A DNA stretch of 64,000 bases from positions 1 to 64,000 of the forward strand of contig DATIZR010000040.1 of the NCBI GenBank assembly GCA_035516965.1, read 5' to 3'. This DNA is from Nitrospirota bacterium. GTDB taxonomy: Bacteria > Nitrospirota > UBA9217. A program made the position numbers and the translations under genes. Every line of letters begins with the position of its first letter. Positions within the stretch are counted from its first letter, which is position 1. Shown here in pieces: positions 56,067 to 64,000 of the stretch. The notes beneath the pieces are model-generated. The model was not told where the DNA came from. It worked only from the letters and a program-made list of their open reading frames with translations, and did not search any database.

Positions 56067-56746
56067 AGCCGGTTCTTATTCATATACAGCAGCTCCGGAA
56101 GACCTTCATGAGCGGGCCGGTCGCCCTTGACGTGCTGAATGGAATCGATCTCGAGATCCAGCGGGGGGAAGTGCTCGCGATCGTAGGTGCGTCAGGCGTG
56201 GGCAAGAGCACGTTCCTGCATATCCTCGGGGGGCTCGACCGTCCCACGTCGGGCAGCATCGTTTGCAACGGCGAGGACATTTTCGCCATGGATGGCGACA
56301 GGCTGGCGCGATTCCGCAACGATCACGTGGGATTCGTGTTCCAGTTCCATCATCTGCTCCCGGAGTTCTCCGCAGGGGAAAATGTCATGATGCCTGCGCT
56401 GATCAGGGGGACCGACCGTGCGTCCGCCGCTGAGGCTGCTATGAAACTCCTGGACGATGTCGGGCTGGCCGGCCGGTCCCATCACCGGCCTGGCGAAATG
56501 TCCGGCGGCGAGCAGCAGCGCGTCGCCGTGGCCCGCGCCCTGATGCTGCATCCCGACATCGTTCTGGCTGACGAGCCGACAGGGAACCTTGACATGCATA
56601 CGGGCGAAGCCGTTCACGAACTGCTCATGGGCATCAACAAGGAACGGGGAGTGACCTTTGTCATTGTCACCCACAATGACAAACTTGCGGTCCGTGCGGA
56701 CCGGGTCCTTCGGATGGCGGAAGGCAGGCTGACACAGGAGCGCTAG
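56063..56746 (+). CDS. lolD: Lipoprotein-releasing system ATP-binding protein LolD, probable ATA start
   Basis: Walker [11 protein letters not shown]-loop [17 protein letters not shown], signature [16 protein letters not shown], Walker [13 protein letters not shown], His switch VIVTHND. The first canonical ATG is at 56108 and gives 212 residues, but 15 codons upstream in frame encode [14 protein letters not shown], which aligns with the first strand of E. coli LolD. No ATG, GTG or TTG exists there before an in-frame stop; an ATA at 56063 has GGGAGAG five bases upstream and overlaps the previous stop as ATAG. I therefore extend the gene to 56063 (227 residues). Confidence 0.85.
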   Translation: MEPVLIHIQQLRKTFMSGPVALDVLNGIDLEIQRGEVLAIVGASGVGKSTFLHILGGLDRPTSGSIVCNGEDIFAMDGDRLARFRNDHVGFVFQFHHLLPEFSAGENVMMPALIRGTDRASAAEAAMKLLDDVGLAGRSHHRPGEMSGGEQQRVAVARALMLHPDIVLADEPTGNLDMHTGEAVHELLMGINKERGVTFVIVTHNDKLAVRADRVLRMAEGRLTQER

Positions 56747-56844
56747 CACCTGCGATGACCGATGATGCGCGATACAGGATTCATGATGCAATCAAAAATC
56801 CCGTTAGGTATCAGGGGACCTCAATCGTCCTTCCCGTTTTTCCC

Positions 56845-56874
56845 TTGACTTTGCATGCACTGAAAAAGTATTAT
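56845..56874 (+). promoter_or_regulatory. Sigma-70 promoter of the hem cluster
   Basis: TTGACT (56845-56850), 18-base spacer, TATTAT (56869-56874), about 55 bases before the ATG at 56929. Confidence 0.65.
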
Positions 56875-56928
56875 AAAAATTCGCAACATCAACCCATTAC
56901 CTAAACCTGACCTCCGGGGAACGGCTTT

Positions 56929-57741
56929 ATGAACATCATCTTCTTTGAAGCGGCAATGGCCATCTATGTGCTGTCGGCTGCCGGTTATATCACCTACATC
57001 GTCAAGCCGGACCTGAAGCCTGCTGCCAGCTTCTCCCGGTGGGCTGCGGTCGCCGGTTTTCTGCTCCACGTCGTTTATTTTGCATCGCGCTGGGCCGAAT
57101 CCGGCCGGGTCCCGGTTACCAGCTTTTTCGAGGCTGCCAATCTCCTTGGCATGGGCATCATGCTCATGTTCCTTATCATGGAATACCGATACCGGGTCGC
57201 GGCCCTGGGATCGTTCATGCTTCCCCTGGTCATCGTGCTCATGCTTCCGGCGCTCATCGTTTCGGGCGACATCCAGGAGCTGAAGCCGGTGCTCAAGAGC
57301 GGCTGGCTCGGCGTCCACACGAGCTTCGCGGTACTGGGGGATGCGGCCTTCGCATTCGCATTCATCGTGTCCGTCATGTACCTGATCCAGGAGCACCAGC
57401 TCAAGGCAAAAAATCTCGGTGCCCTGTTCCACCGGCTGCCGTCGCTGGAAGTCATGGACACGCTCGGGTACAAGGCACTGACGTTCGGCTGGCCCCTGTT
57501 CACGGTCGGCATGATCTCGGGTTCCATATGGGCGAACAGCGCCTGGGGCACGTACTGGAGCTGGGACCCGAAGGAGACCTGGTCGCTGATCACCTGGGTC
57601 ATTTATCTTGTGCTGCTGCATTTGCGGACCATCGGGTGGCGGGGGAGGAAAATGGCACTCCTGTCCATCGCCGGGTTCGCTTTCGTGCTCGTCAGCTTCT
57701 TCGTGGTGAGCCGTGTCAACCTCGGGAAGCATACCTTTTAA
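56929..57741 (+). CDS. CcsA/HemX-like cytochrome c assembly membrane protein
   Basis: 270 residues, about eight membrane helices. Contains the tryptophan-rich heme-handling motif WGTYWSWDPKETW (WWD-like, about 204-216) and conserved His residues in loops. Family members present heme for cytochrome c synthesis (ResC/CcsA) or modulate HemA (HemX). Position 12 bases before hemA fits either. Start has GGGGAA upstream. Confidence 0.85.
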   Translation: MNIIFFEAAMAIYVLSAAGYITYIVKPDLKPAASFSRWAAVAGFLLHVVYFASRWAESGRVPVTSFFEAANLLGMGIMLMFLIMEYRYRVAALGSFMLPLVIVLMLPALIVSGDIQELKPVLKSGWLGVHTSFAVLGDAAFAFAFIVSVMYLIQEHQLKAKNLGALFHRLPSLEVMDTLGYKALTFGWPLFTVGMISGSIWANSAWGTYWSWDPKETWSLITWVIYLVLLHLRTIGWRGRKMALLSIAGFAFVLVSFFVVSRVNLGKHTF

Positions 57742-57753
57742 GGTGACGGAAGA

Positions 57754-59109
57754 ATGAGCATCATAGTCGTCGGCCTCAGTCATAAAACGGCGCCCATCGA
57801 GGTGCGTGAGAAGCTGAACTTCCCGGAAAGCACGCTCCCGGACGCGCTCAGGAAACTCATGACCTATGACGGCGTACGCGAGAGCATGATCGTCTCCACC
57901 TGCAACCGCGTGGAGATCTATGCGTCGGTCCCGGACAGCGCCAAAGGCATCGACCGCATCAAGCAGTTCATCTCCGATTACCACGGGCTCGACCGGGACG
58001 CCTTGGAACAGGCCCTGTACGTGTATCCCGAGGCCCAGGGCGTGCGCCACACCTTCCGGGTGGCATCGAGCCTCGATTCCATGGTGCTCGGCGAGGCGCA
58101 GATACTGGGGCAGCTCAAGGACGCCTTCGATATCGCTCTCAAGACCAAGACCACCAGCACGATCCTGAACAAACTGATCAAGAAGTCCATATCCGTGGCA
58201 AAGCGGGTGCGTACCGACACCCGGCTTGCCGAGGGGGCGGTCTCCATCAGCTCCGCGGCCGTGGAACTGGCCAAGAAGATATTCGGTGAACTGGAAGGCA
58301 AGCACGTGATGCTGCTCGGAGCGGGCGAAATGGCCGAGCTCGCCGCCCAACACCTCCTGGGCAACGGCGTTAAAAACATCATGGTCGCGAACCGCACCTT
58401 TGAACGGGCCGAGGATCTGGCAAAGGAGTTCAAGGGAGACGCCATCCGGTTCGAGCATTTCCCCGACGCCCTGGTCATGGTGGACATCCTGATCTGCGCG
58501 ACCGGCGCTCCCCACTATGTCGTAAGCCGGGAGATGATCGCGAAGGCGCTCAAGGAGCGCCGCAACAAGCCGATCTTCATGATCGATATCTCCAACCCGC
58601 GCAACATAGCTCCCGATGTCGACAAGGTCGACAATGTCTACCTGTACGATATCGACGACCTGCAAAGCAAGGTGGACGTCAACACCGAGGGCAGGGCTCG
58701 GGAAGCCCGCAAGGCGGAGGAAATCGTAACCCAGGAAGTGGAGACCTACCTCCAGTGGGAGCGGACGCTGGACGCCGTGCCGACCATCGTGGACCTCAGG
58801 GAAAAGCTGGAGGACATGAGGAGGCGCGAGCTCGAGAAGACGCTTGGCGGCCTGAGCGGTATCACGGAGGAGCAGAAGCGGGCTATCGACATCATGTCGC
58901 AGTCCCTCGTGAACAAGCTGCTCCACGCACCGCTCGTGGTCCTGAAGCAGGCTGCGTCCACGCCGGGTGAAGGTGACCAGACCATTGCCCTCGCGCGCAG
59001 GCTGTTCAACCTGGACAAGGAATTGAAGCGTCCGGGCCATGACAAGGCCGGCGAGACCCCGTCACCGGCCGCAGAGATCCCTCGCGGCGCGGAATCAAAA
59101 TGCCGGTGA
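57754..59109 (+). CDS. hemA: Glutamyl-tRNA reductase
   Basis: 451 residues. The catalytic Cys50 lies in STCNRVEIYA; GLSHKTAPIEVRE at the start; the NADPH domain has LLGAGEMAELAAQHL (about 187) and the dimer helix follows. First committed step to 5-aminolevulinate by the C5 pathway. The C-terminal tail (about 420-451) is longer than usual and low in conservation. Good Shine-Dalgarno AAGGTGA. Confidence 0.95.
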   Translation: MSIIVVGLSHKTAPIEVREKLNFPESTLPDALRKLMTYDGVRESMIVSTCNRVEIYASVPDSAKGIDRIKQFISDYHGLDRDALEQALYVYPEAQGVRHTFRVASSLDSMVLGEAQILGQLKDAFDIALKTKTTSTILNKLIKKSISVAKRVRTDTRLAEGAVSISSAAVELAKKIFGELEGKHVMLLGAGEMAELAAQHLLGNGVKNIMVANRTFERAEDLAKEFKGDAIRFEHFPDALVMVDILICATGAPHYVVSREMIAKALKERRNKPIFMIDISNPRNIAPDVDKVDNVYLYDIDDLQSKVDVNTEGRAREARKAEEIVTQEVETYLQWERTLDAVPTIVDLREKLEDMRRRELEKTLGGLSGITEEQKRAIDIMSQSLVNKLLHAPLVVLKQAASTPGEGDQTIALARRLFNLDKELKRPGHDKAGETPSPAAEIPRGAESKCR

Positions 59110-59205
59110 ACAGTTCCGCCTGGAGTTGTGGGTCCTCGGTATGATCATGGGGAGCTACCGGCTTCGCATACAGGGTGCGCGCCCGTATTCTACGTGATCA
59201 AGAGG

Positions 59206-59228
59206 TAACCGCGTTCATCCGTGGATAA
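59206..59228. repeat. Intergenic repeat, single copy arm
   Basis: TAACCGCGTTCATCCG (59206-59221) is identical to 16 bases at 62558-62573 in front of hemB, and is followed by TGGATAA. It belongs to the same family as the inverted repeat at 60272-60351. Confidence 0.6.
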
Positions 59229-59297
59229 CGATATTGCTCAATCCCTGTTTCCCCGTTTTTATCTGAAGTTAATAACAGTATTCTAAGGAGCATTTCA

Positions 59298-60260
59298 TTG
59301 AGAAAAGAGATCAGGATCGGCACCCGCAGCAGCGCGCTTGCGCTCTGGCAGGCTGAATGGGTGAAGTCGGAACTTGAGAAAAAATACGCGGGCCTGCTGG
59401 TTTCGCTCACCAAGATCAAGACCACCGGTGACAAGATCCTCGATGTGCCGCTGGCCAAGGTGGGCGGAAAAGGGCTCTTCGTGAAGGAGATCGAGGAAGC
59501 CATGCTGGCGAACGAGATCGACATCGCGGTCCACAGCATGAAGGACGTTCCCACGTTCTTTCCAGACGGTCTTCATCTCGCCTGCATCACGAAGCGCGAG
59601 GATCCGCGGGACGCGCTCCTGACTCGGAACAAGGTCAGGTTCAACGACCTGCCCAAAGGCGCGAATGTGGGCACGAGCAGCCTTCGGCGGCAGGCTCAAC
59701 TCATGAGTGTTCGACCGGACTTCGTGATCCACCAGCTTCGCGGCAACGTCGACACGCGGCTCAGGAAGCTCAAAGAAGGGCAGTATGATGCCATCATCCT
59801 TGCAGCGGCCGGTGTCAAACGGCTTGGACTCGCGGAGAATGTAACGGAATTCATCGATCCCGCGATCAGTCTTCCCGCGATCGGACAGGGAGCCCTTGGC
59901 ATCGAGTGCCGGGTCGACGACCGGGAACTGAACGACATGATCGCTTTCTTCAACCATGCCGACAGCCGCGTCTGCGTAACCGGCGAGCGCGCGCTGCTCA
60001 GGAGGCTCGAGGGCGGGTGCCAGGTGCCGATCGCCTGCTACGGCGAGATGAAGAATAAGATTCTGCATCTCACGGGGCTGGTCGGCAGTGTGGACGGAAA
60101 GCGCATCATCAAGGACACGATTGAAGGCTCCCCGGACAAGGCCGAGAAACTCGGGGTCACGCTCGCGGAAAAACTGCTTTCCCGCGGTGCGGACGTAATC
60201 CTGCGGGAAGTGTACGGACACACAAACGACATCAGCGGGAACAACCTGCTGGAGAGCTAG
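59298..60260 (+). CDS. hemC: Hydroxymethylbilane synthase (porphobilinogen deaminase)
   Basis: 320 residues, TTG start with AAGGAG seven bases upstream; no better start is present and RKEIRIGTRSSALALWQ is the expected N-terminus. The cofactor-binding Cys is near 241 (RRLEGGCQVPIACYG). KDVPTFFPDGL and RGNVDTRLRKL are family motifs. Joins four porphobilinogens. Confidence 0.95.
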   Translation: MRKEIRIGTRSSALALWQAEWVKSELEKKYAGLLVSLTKIKTTGDKILDVPLAKVGGKGLFVKEIEEAMLANEIDIAVHSMKDVPTFFPDGLHLACITKREDPRDALLTRNKVRFNDLPKGANVGTSSLRRQAQLMSVRPDFVIHQLRGNVDTRLRKLKEGQYDAIILAAAGVKRLGLAENVTEFIDPAISLPAIGQGALGIECRVDDRELNDMIAFFNHADSRVCVTGERALLRRLEGGCQVPIACYGEMKNKILHLTGLVGSVDGKRIIKDTIEGSPDKAEKLGVTLAEKLLSRGADVILREVYGHTNDISGNNLLES

Positions 60261-60271
60261 CAATACAAATA

Positions 60272-60351
60272 GTAACCACAGATTACCAGGGATGAACACG
60301 GATAGGAATTTTATTGCCTGATCCGTGTTCGCCTGTGTCCATCTGTGGTTT
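60272..60351. repeat. Long inverted repeat between hemC and cobA-hemD
   Basis: ACCACAGAT...GGATGAACACGGAT on the left and ATCCGTGTTC...ATCTGTGGT on the right form an about 80-base stem-loop with small interior mismatches. Related motifs occur at 59206 and 62558. Confidence 0.7.
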
Positions 60352-60361
60352 CTCATTTTCT

Positions 60362-61894
60362 ATGACATCATCAATCGGAAAAGTCTATCTCATCGGGGCC
60401 GGGCCGGGCGACCCCGGCCTGATCACGGTCAAGGGCTTGGAATGTGTCAAAAAGGCCGATGTGATCATCTACGACTACCTGGCGAACGAACGGCTGCTGG
60501 ACCAGCGTCGCCCCGAGGCGGAACTGGTCTACGTAGGCAAACAGGGCGGAAGGCACACCCTGCCCCAGGACGAGATCAACAGGCTCATCGTGAAACGGGC
60601 AAGGGAGGGGAGGATCGTCGCCCGTCTCAAGGGCGGCGATCCCTTCATCTTCGGACGGGGAGGGGAAGAGGCGGAGGAACTTGTCGACAACGGCATTCCC
60701 TTTGAGATCGTACCGGGCGTGACGGCGGCCACGGCGGTTCCCACTTACGCGGGCATTCCCCTCACCCATCGAGACTACACCGCGAGCGTGGCCTTCATCA
60801 CCGGGCATGAGGACCCCACGAAGCCCGAGTCCACGGTGCACTGGGACCGGATAGCGACGGGTATCGGGACGCTGGTGTTCTTCATGGGCATGAAGAATCT
60901 CCCGAACATTGTCGACAATCTCGTCAATCACGGCCGCAGCCCTGAGACCCCGGTAGCTCTGATCCAGTGGGGCACCCGAACCGATCAGAAGGTCGTGACC
61001 GGTTCGCTCAGGGATATCGTATCGAAGGTACAAGCGGCAAAGCTCGGTCCGCCTGCCATCATCGTGGTTGGCGATGTCGTCAGGCTACGGGACAAACTGA
61101 ACTGGTACGAGTCCAAACCGCTCTTCGGCAAGAGGGTCATTGTGACGCGTTCCCGGGACCAGGCGAGCGTGTTCGCCGAGATGCTGATCGACCGCGGTGC
61201 CACGACCATCGAATTTCCTACGATCGACGTGGTTCCTCCGTCCAGCTGGGATGAACTGGATGCGGCCATCACCGCGATCGAGGCCTACCAGTGGATTATC
61301 TTCACGAGTGCGAACGCGATACGGTTCTTCATGGAAAGGCTGCGGACGCTCAACAAGGACCTGCGCCTGCTCAAAGGCGTGAACATCTGCGTGGTGGGGC
61401 CGAAAACAGCTGAAGCGCTCGATTGCTACGGCCTGAAACCCGACCTGGTCCCTTCCGAGTTCAAGGCCGAAGGCGTGCTCGCGGCCCTGGGCGGCACAAA
61501 AGTCAGGGGCCTGAAAATCCTGATCCCGCGGGCGAAAGTTGCCCGGGAGCTCATCCCCGATAAGCTCAGGGAGCAGGGGGCCGAAGTGACGGTCGCGACC
61601 GCCTATGAGAACGTCAGGCCTGCCGCTGACCTGGAGCGCGTCCTGAAGCTGTTCAACGAGAAGAAGATCAACGCGGTCACCTTCACCAGCTCGTCGACGG
61701 TTCATAATTTTATTGAAATACTGGGCCCAAAAGAGTATAAGAAGCTCATGGAAGGCGTGGCAGTCGCCTGTATCGGGCCGGTCACGGCAAAAACGGCTGA
61801 AGAATTCGGCTTGAAAACGGACATCATGCCAAAAGACTATACGATCCCCGCTCTGGTTGACGCGATGGTGGAGTTCTATAACAGAGTGCATTGA
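60362..61894 (+). CDS. Uroporphyrinogen III C-methyltransferase / uroporphyrinogen III synthase fusion (CobA-HemD)
   Basis: 510 residues from the ATG at 60362; an upstream in-frame start (60314) falls in the repeat. The N-terminal methyltransferase (about 1-250) has VYLIGAGPGDPGLITVKG, LKGGDPFIFGRGGEE and GVTAATAVPTYAGIPLTHRD. The C-terminal HemD half (about 260-510) has IVTRSRDQAS, IFTSANAIRFFM and FTSSSTVHNF. It closes the tetrapyrrole ring and makes precorrin-2 for siroheme, cobalamin or heme d1. The fusion is common in clostridia, Desulfobacterota and Nitrospirota. Confidence 0.94.
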   Translation: MTSSIGKVYLIGAGPGDPGLITVKGLECVKKADVIIYDYLANERLLDQRRPEAELVYVGKQGGRHTLPQDEINRLIVKRAREGRIVARLKGGDPFIFGRGGEEAEELVDNGIPFEIVPGVTAATAVPTYAGIPLTHRDYTASVAFITGHEDPTKPESTVHWDRIATGIGTLVFFMGMKNLPNIVDNLVNHGRSPETPVALIQWGTRTDQKVVTGSLRDIVSKVQAAKLGPPAIIVVGDVVRLRDKLNWYESKPLFGKRVIVTRSRDQASVFAEMLIDRGATTIEFPTIDVVPPSSWDELDAAITAIEAYQWIIFTSANAIRFFMERLRTLNKDLRLLKGVNICVVGPKTAEALDCYGLKPDLVPSEFKAEGVLAALGGTKVRGLKILIPRAKVARELIPDKLREQGAEVTVATAYENVRPAADLERVLKLFNEKKINAVTFTSSSTVHNFIEILGPKEYKKLMEGVAVACIGPVTAKTAEEFGLKTDIMPKDYTIPALVDAMVEFYNRVH

Positions 61895-61967
61895 TATCAT
61901 CCGGAAACGGGGATAAAAAAGAGATCATGGTTCTTTGGCTGATTTGTCACCTGGTGTGCATCTGTGC

Positions 61968-61986
61968 GTCCCGGCAGCTCCGGGAC
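61968..61986. other. Hairpin upstream of the IscA/HesB gene
   Basis: GTCCCGG / CCGGGAC with a five-base loop, 28 bases before the ATG at 62014 and without a T run. May shape the leader or be part of a repeat. Confidence 0.4.
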
Positions 61987-62013
61987 CCGTGGTTACTTTA
62001 AAGGAGGCTACTC

Positions 62014-62388
62014 ATGATAACGATTTCAGAAATAGCAGCCGACAAAATTAAAGACATTCTCAAGGTGGAGGGCGTGCCGAACCATGCGCTGCGGGTGACC
62101 GCCGGCGGCGGGGGTTGCTGCGGTCCTTCCTACGAGATCATGATCGATGACAAGGCAGGCGACGGAGACATCATCGTGGAAATGCATGGCGCAAGGGTGT
62201 TCCTTGACGAGGCTACCTCGAAAAAGCTCGACGGCGCCGAGCTCGGCTTCATCCGCGACGAGCGGGGAGAGGGGTTCGTGCTCGGGTTCCCGAACGGCGC
62301 GCCGGCCGGCGGAAGCTGCGGCTGCGGAGGCGAGGAGGCAAAGCCGAGCCATGGAGGGTGCGGTTCCGGCGGCTGCGGGTGTGGATAG
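62014..62388 (+). CDS. IscA/HesB-family Fe-S assembly protein with Cys/Gly tail
   Basis: 124 residues. A-type carrier fold (about 1-98) with LRVTAGGGGCCGPSYE near 26-41, FLDEATSKKLDGAELGF, and the GGSCGCGG motif at about 99-106. The remaining tail (KPSHGGCGSGGCGCG) adds at least three more cysteines beyond the family's usual end. Delivers clusters; perhaps the tail adds metal-binding capacity (inference). Ribosome site AAAGGAGG. Confidence 0.88.
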   Translation: MITISEIAADKIKDILKVEGVPNHALRVTAGGGGCCGPSYEIMIDDKAGDGDIIVEMHGARVFLDEATSKKLDGAELGFIRDERGEGFVLGFPNGAPAGGSCGCGGEEAKPSHGGCGSGGCGCG

Positions 62389-62557
62389 CATTCTGAACGC
62401 GAATACCAGGACAACGGCGAAATCATTTAAGATCCAGTAGCCGGAGTGTTCAGCTACATTATCTCGAACGAGGTTTTTTTAAAAAGATCTGACGTCTCAG
62501 GGCGTTTCGCGGGGCTCGTATTCGCGGCCAATCGCAGCACTGTTCGTTATTCTCATC

Positions 62558-62579
62558 TAACCGCGTTCATCCGCGGTTA
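62558..62579. repeat. Palindromic repeat before hemB
   Basis: TAACCGCG-ttcatc-CGCGGTTA: perfect eight-base stem, six-base loop, 20 bases before the hemB ATG. Shares 16 bases with 59206-59221. Confidence 0.7.
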
Positions 62580-62599
62580 AATACTTTTCAGGAGATCCC

Positions 62600-63574
62600 A
62601 TGTTCCAACCGATGTACCGGCCGAGGCGTCTGCGGGCAAACGAGAACATACGGCGTATGGTCCGGGAGACGAAGCTTTCACCCGACGATTTCATCTATCC
62701 GCTCTTCGTTACGCACGGCACGGGAGTGAAGAAAGAGATCGGCTCCATGCCCGGGAATTTTCAGCAGTCCATCGAGAACATCGTGAAGGACTGCGACGAG
62801 GTCAAGGCTCTGGGCATCCCCGCGGTCATTCTCTTTGGGATTCCGGAGCACAAGGACGAGGAGGGCACCGAAGCCTATTCCGATGAAGGCATCATCCAGC
62901 ATGCCATCAAGGCCATCAAGAACAGGCATCCCGAACTCATCGTGATCACCGACGTGTGCCTCTGCGAATATACGAGCCACGGCCACTGCGGCGTCATCAA
63001 AAACGGCGTTGTCCAGAACGACGCGACGCTCGAACTGCTTTCAAAGGAAGCCCTGTCCCACGCAAGGGCGGGCGCGGACATGGTCGCCCCGTCGGACATG
63101 ATGGACGGCCGCGTGGCCGCCATCCGGCAGACGCTCGACAGCGACGGCTTTTACGACATCCCGATCATGTCCTATGCTGCGAAGTATGCATCAGGCTTTT
63201 ACGGACCGTTCCGCGAGGCGGCCGAATCGACGCCCCAGTTCGGAGACCGCCGGTCCTATCAGATGGATGCTCCGAACAGCAGGGAAGCCCTGCGCGAGGT
63301 CGCCCTGGATATTGACGAGGGCGCTGACATTGTGATGGTCAAGCCCGCACTTGCCTACCTTGACATCATTTACCAGGTCAGGCAGCAGTTCAACCTTCCG
63401 GTGGCGGCCTACAACGTAAGCGGCGAGTTTTCCATGGTCAAGGCAGCGGCGCAGCTGGGATGGGTAGATGGCGAACGGGTTATGATGGAGTCGCTCATCG
63501 CAATGAAGCGGGCAGGGGCCGATATGATCCTCACCTATTTCGCAAAAGAAGCTGCGGCCCTGCTGAACAAATAG
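62600..63574 (+). CDS. hemB: Delta-aminolevulinic acid dehydratase (porphobilinogen synthase)
   Basis: 324 residues. The zinc-type cysteine site [15 protein letters not shown] (about 116-130) is complete; the catalytic lysines lie in [17 protein letters not shown] and [11 protein letters not shown]. Condenses two aminolevulinates. Last gene of the hem cluster, with a terminator after it. GGAGAT precedes the ATG. Confidence 0.96.
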   Translation: MFQPMYRPRRLRANENIRRMVRETKLSPDDFIYPLFVTHGTGVKKEIGSMPGNFQQSIENIVKDCDEVKALGIPAVILFGIPEHKDEEGTEAYSDEGIIQHAIKAIKNRHPELIVITDVCLCEYTSHGHCGVIKNGVVQNDATLELLSKEALSHARAGADMVAPSDMMDGRVAAIRQTLDSDGFYDIPIMSYAAKYASGFYGPFREAAESTPQFGDRRSYQMDAPNSREALREVALDIDEGADIVMVKPALAYLDIIYQVRQQFNLPVAAYNVSGEFSMVKAAAQLGWVDGERVMMESLIAMKRAGADMILTYFAKEAAALLNK

Positions 63575-63605
63575 CATCCGCTATCCGCTGGCGAGGGATG
63601 AGGCA

Positions 63606-63641
63606 ACGGCAATCCGGGCTGATATCGGGTTGCCGTTTTTG
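63606..63641 (+). terminator. Intrinsic terminator after hemB
   Basis: ACGGCAA(t)CCG / CGG(g)TTGCCGT stem followed by a T run. A faint reverse function for the PilZ gene is possible. Confidence 0.85.
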
Positions 63642-63669
63642 TTGTCTGCGCGGCATAGGGCCGGTCCCT

Positions 63670-64000
63670 TTAACTGATGGTTCCCGGTTTAATGTCTTTC
63701 AGGAGCGTTTCGAGGATCTTTTCGGGGTCACGGAGGGCCTTGTGGTGCGGGGAAAGGCTGAGCTGGTTCAAAATGTATTGTTCATGAGGGTGCGAAAGAG
63801 TGACAAAGCTTATGCCGGCCCTGTATCTGTCGCCATTCTGTCTGCACCAGGCCACAACACCGAACCGGTGGCCGCTTACCGGCTCGTCGAAACAGGCGAG
63901 GCCAGGCTCGATTGGATCGGGTGATTCAATCCCGACACCGATTATGCTGAGATCTGCAATTCGTACGGTATGTCCGGAGCAGGTCAGTTGATCGAAGGGG
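63670..64000 (-). CDS. PilZ-domain protein, 5' part outside the window
   Basis: The last about 110 residues of a minus-strand gene that stays open to the window edge. HTVRIADLSIIGVGIESPDPIEPG matches the [D/N]xSxxGxGI core of PilZ domains, with FGVVAWCRQNGDRYRAGISFV as the following strands. PilZ proteins bind cyclic di-GMP, but the RxxxR half of the site lies partly beyond the edge, so binding cannot be judged. Confidence 0.7.
   Translation of the reverse strand, partial: PFDQLTCSGHTVRIADLSIIGVGIESPDPIEPGLACFDEPVSGHRFGVVAWCRQNGDRYRAGISFVTLSHPHEQYILNQLSLSPHHKALRDPEKILETLLKDIKPGTIS

Noticed and set aside
56821-59040. 739-codon ORF opposite ccsA/hemX-like and hemA
   Set aside because: Antisense to two certain genes; long reverse frames are expected in GC-rich coding DNA.
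1-64000. CRISPR arrays, insertion sequences, prophage or toxin-antitoxin modules
   Set aside because: No spaced direct repeats, transposase, integrase or phage genes; mazG here is the pyrophosphohydrolase, not part of a toxin pair.

Overview
This 64 kb window looks like chromosome from a GC-rich, Gram-negative, probably anaerobic or facultative bacterium. Outer-membrane machinery (LolC/E, LolD, a TamB-like protein), an RnfCDGEAB complex with a ferredoxin-rich RnfB, a UbiD decarboxylase, the PEP-CTERM regulators PrsK/PrsR, a pilBTCSR block and a CobA-HemD fusion fit Nitrospirota or Desulfobacterota. No rRNA is present, so the phylum is an inference.

Layout. 0.3-6.2 kb: edge of an exopolysaccharide/PEP-CTERM locus with a nucleotide-sugar dehydrogenase, PrsK, PrsR, an Fn3 lipoprotein and a CRP-type regulator; two near-identical TGTGA-N6-TCACA palindromes lie upstream of the dehydrogenase and of the regulator. 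6.3-10.6 kb (minus strand): a histidine kinase, a sigma-54 activator and a GAF protein with a decayed kinase domain. 10.6-12.3 kb: an AT-rich stretch without a convincing gene. 12.3-15.7 kb: surE-pcm, a PAP2 phosphatase, DUF190-crcB and a small Nfu-type Fe-S protein. 15.9-21.6 kb: the rnf operon with a clear sigma-70 promoter and terminator, followed by gcvH and lpdA. 24.3-26.6 kb: a DUF2844/DUF3443 pair in which the second protein carries both motifs of a pepsin-like aspartic protease. 26.6-37.1 kb: mazG, a small exported protein, glnD, a 1,209-residue TamB-like protein and polA. 37.2-41.6 kb: comFB, a gene-free structured stretch ending in a strong terminator, tRNA-Thr(CGT), pgsA, a small HTH protein, a DUF512 radical-SAM protein and aroE. 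41.6-49 kb: pilB-pilT-pilC-pilS-pilR. 49-56.7 kb: ubiD, a CNNM/CorC-type membrane protein, purC, lysS and a lolC/E-small protein-lolD cluster. 56.9-63.6 kb: tetrapyrrole synthesis (ccsA/hemX-like, hemA, hemC, cobA-hemD, an IscA/HesB protein, hemB). The right edge carries the 3' part of a PilZ-domain gene.

How the genes work together. The hem block runs from glutamyl-tRNA to uroporphyrinogen III and on to precorrin-2, next to a cytochrome c assembly factor, which suits a cytochrome-rich respiratory life. Rnf links ferredoxin and NADH to an ion gradient. PilS/PilR, PrsK/PrsR and the third kinase/regulator pair give three sigma-54-type control systems in one window, tied to pili, exopolysaccharide and an unknown process. 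The most unusual signals are the paired CRP palindromes, a lolD that seems to start at ATA, two probably leaderless genes (polA, ubiD), the pseudokinase trio, the structured non-coding stretch before tRNA-Thr and the AT-rich gap.
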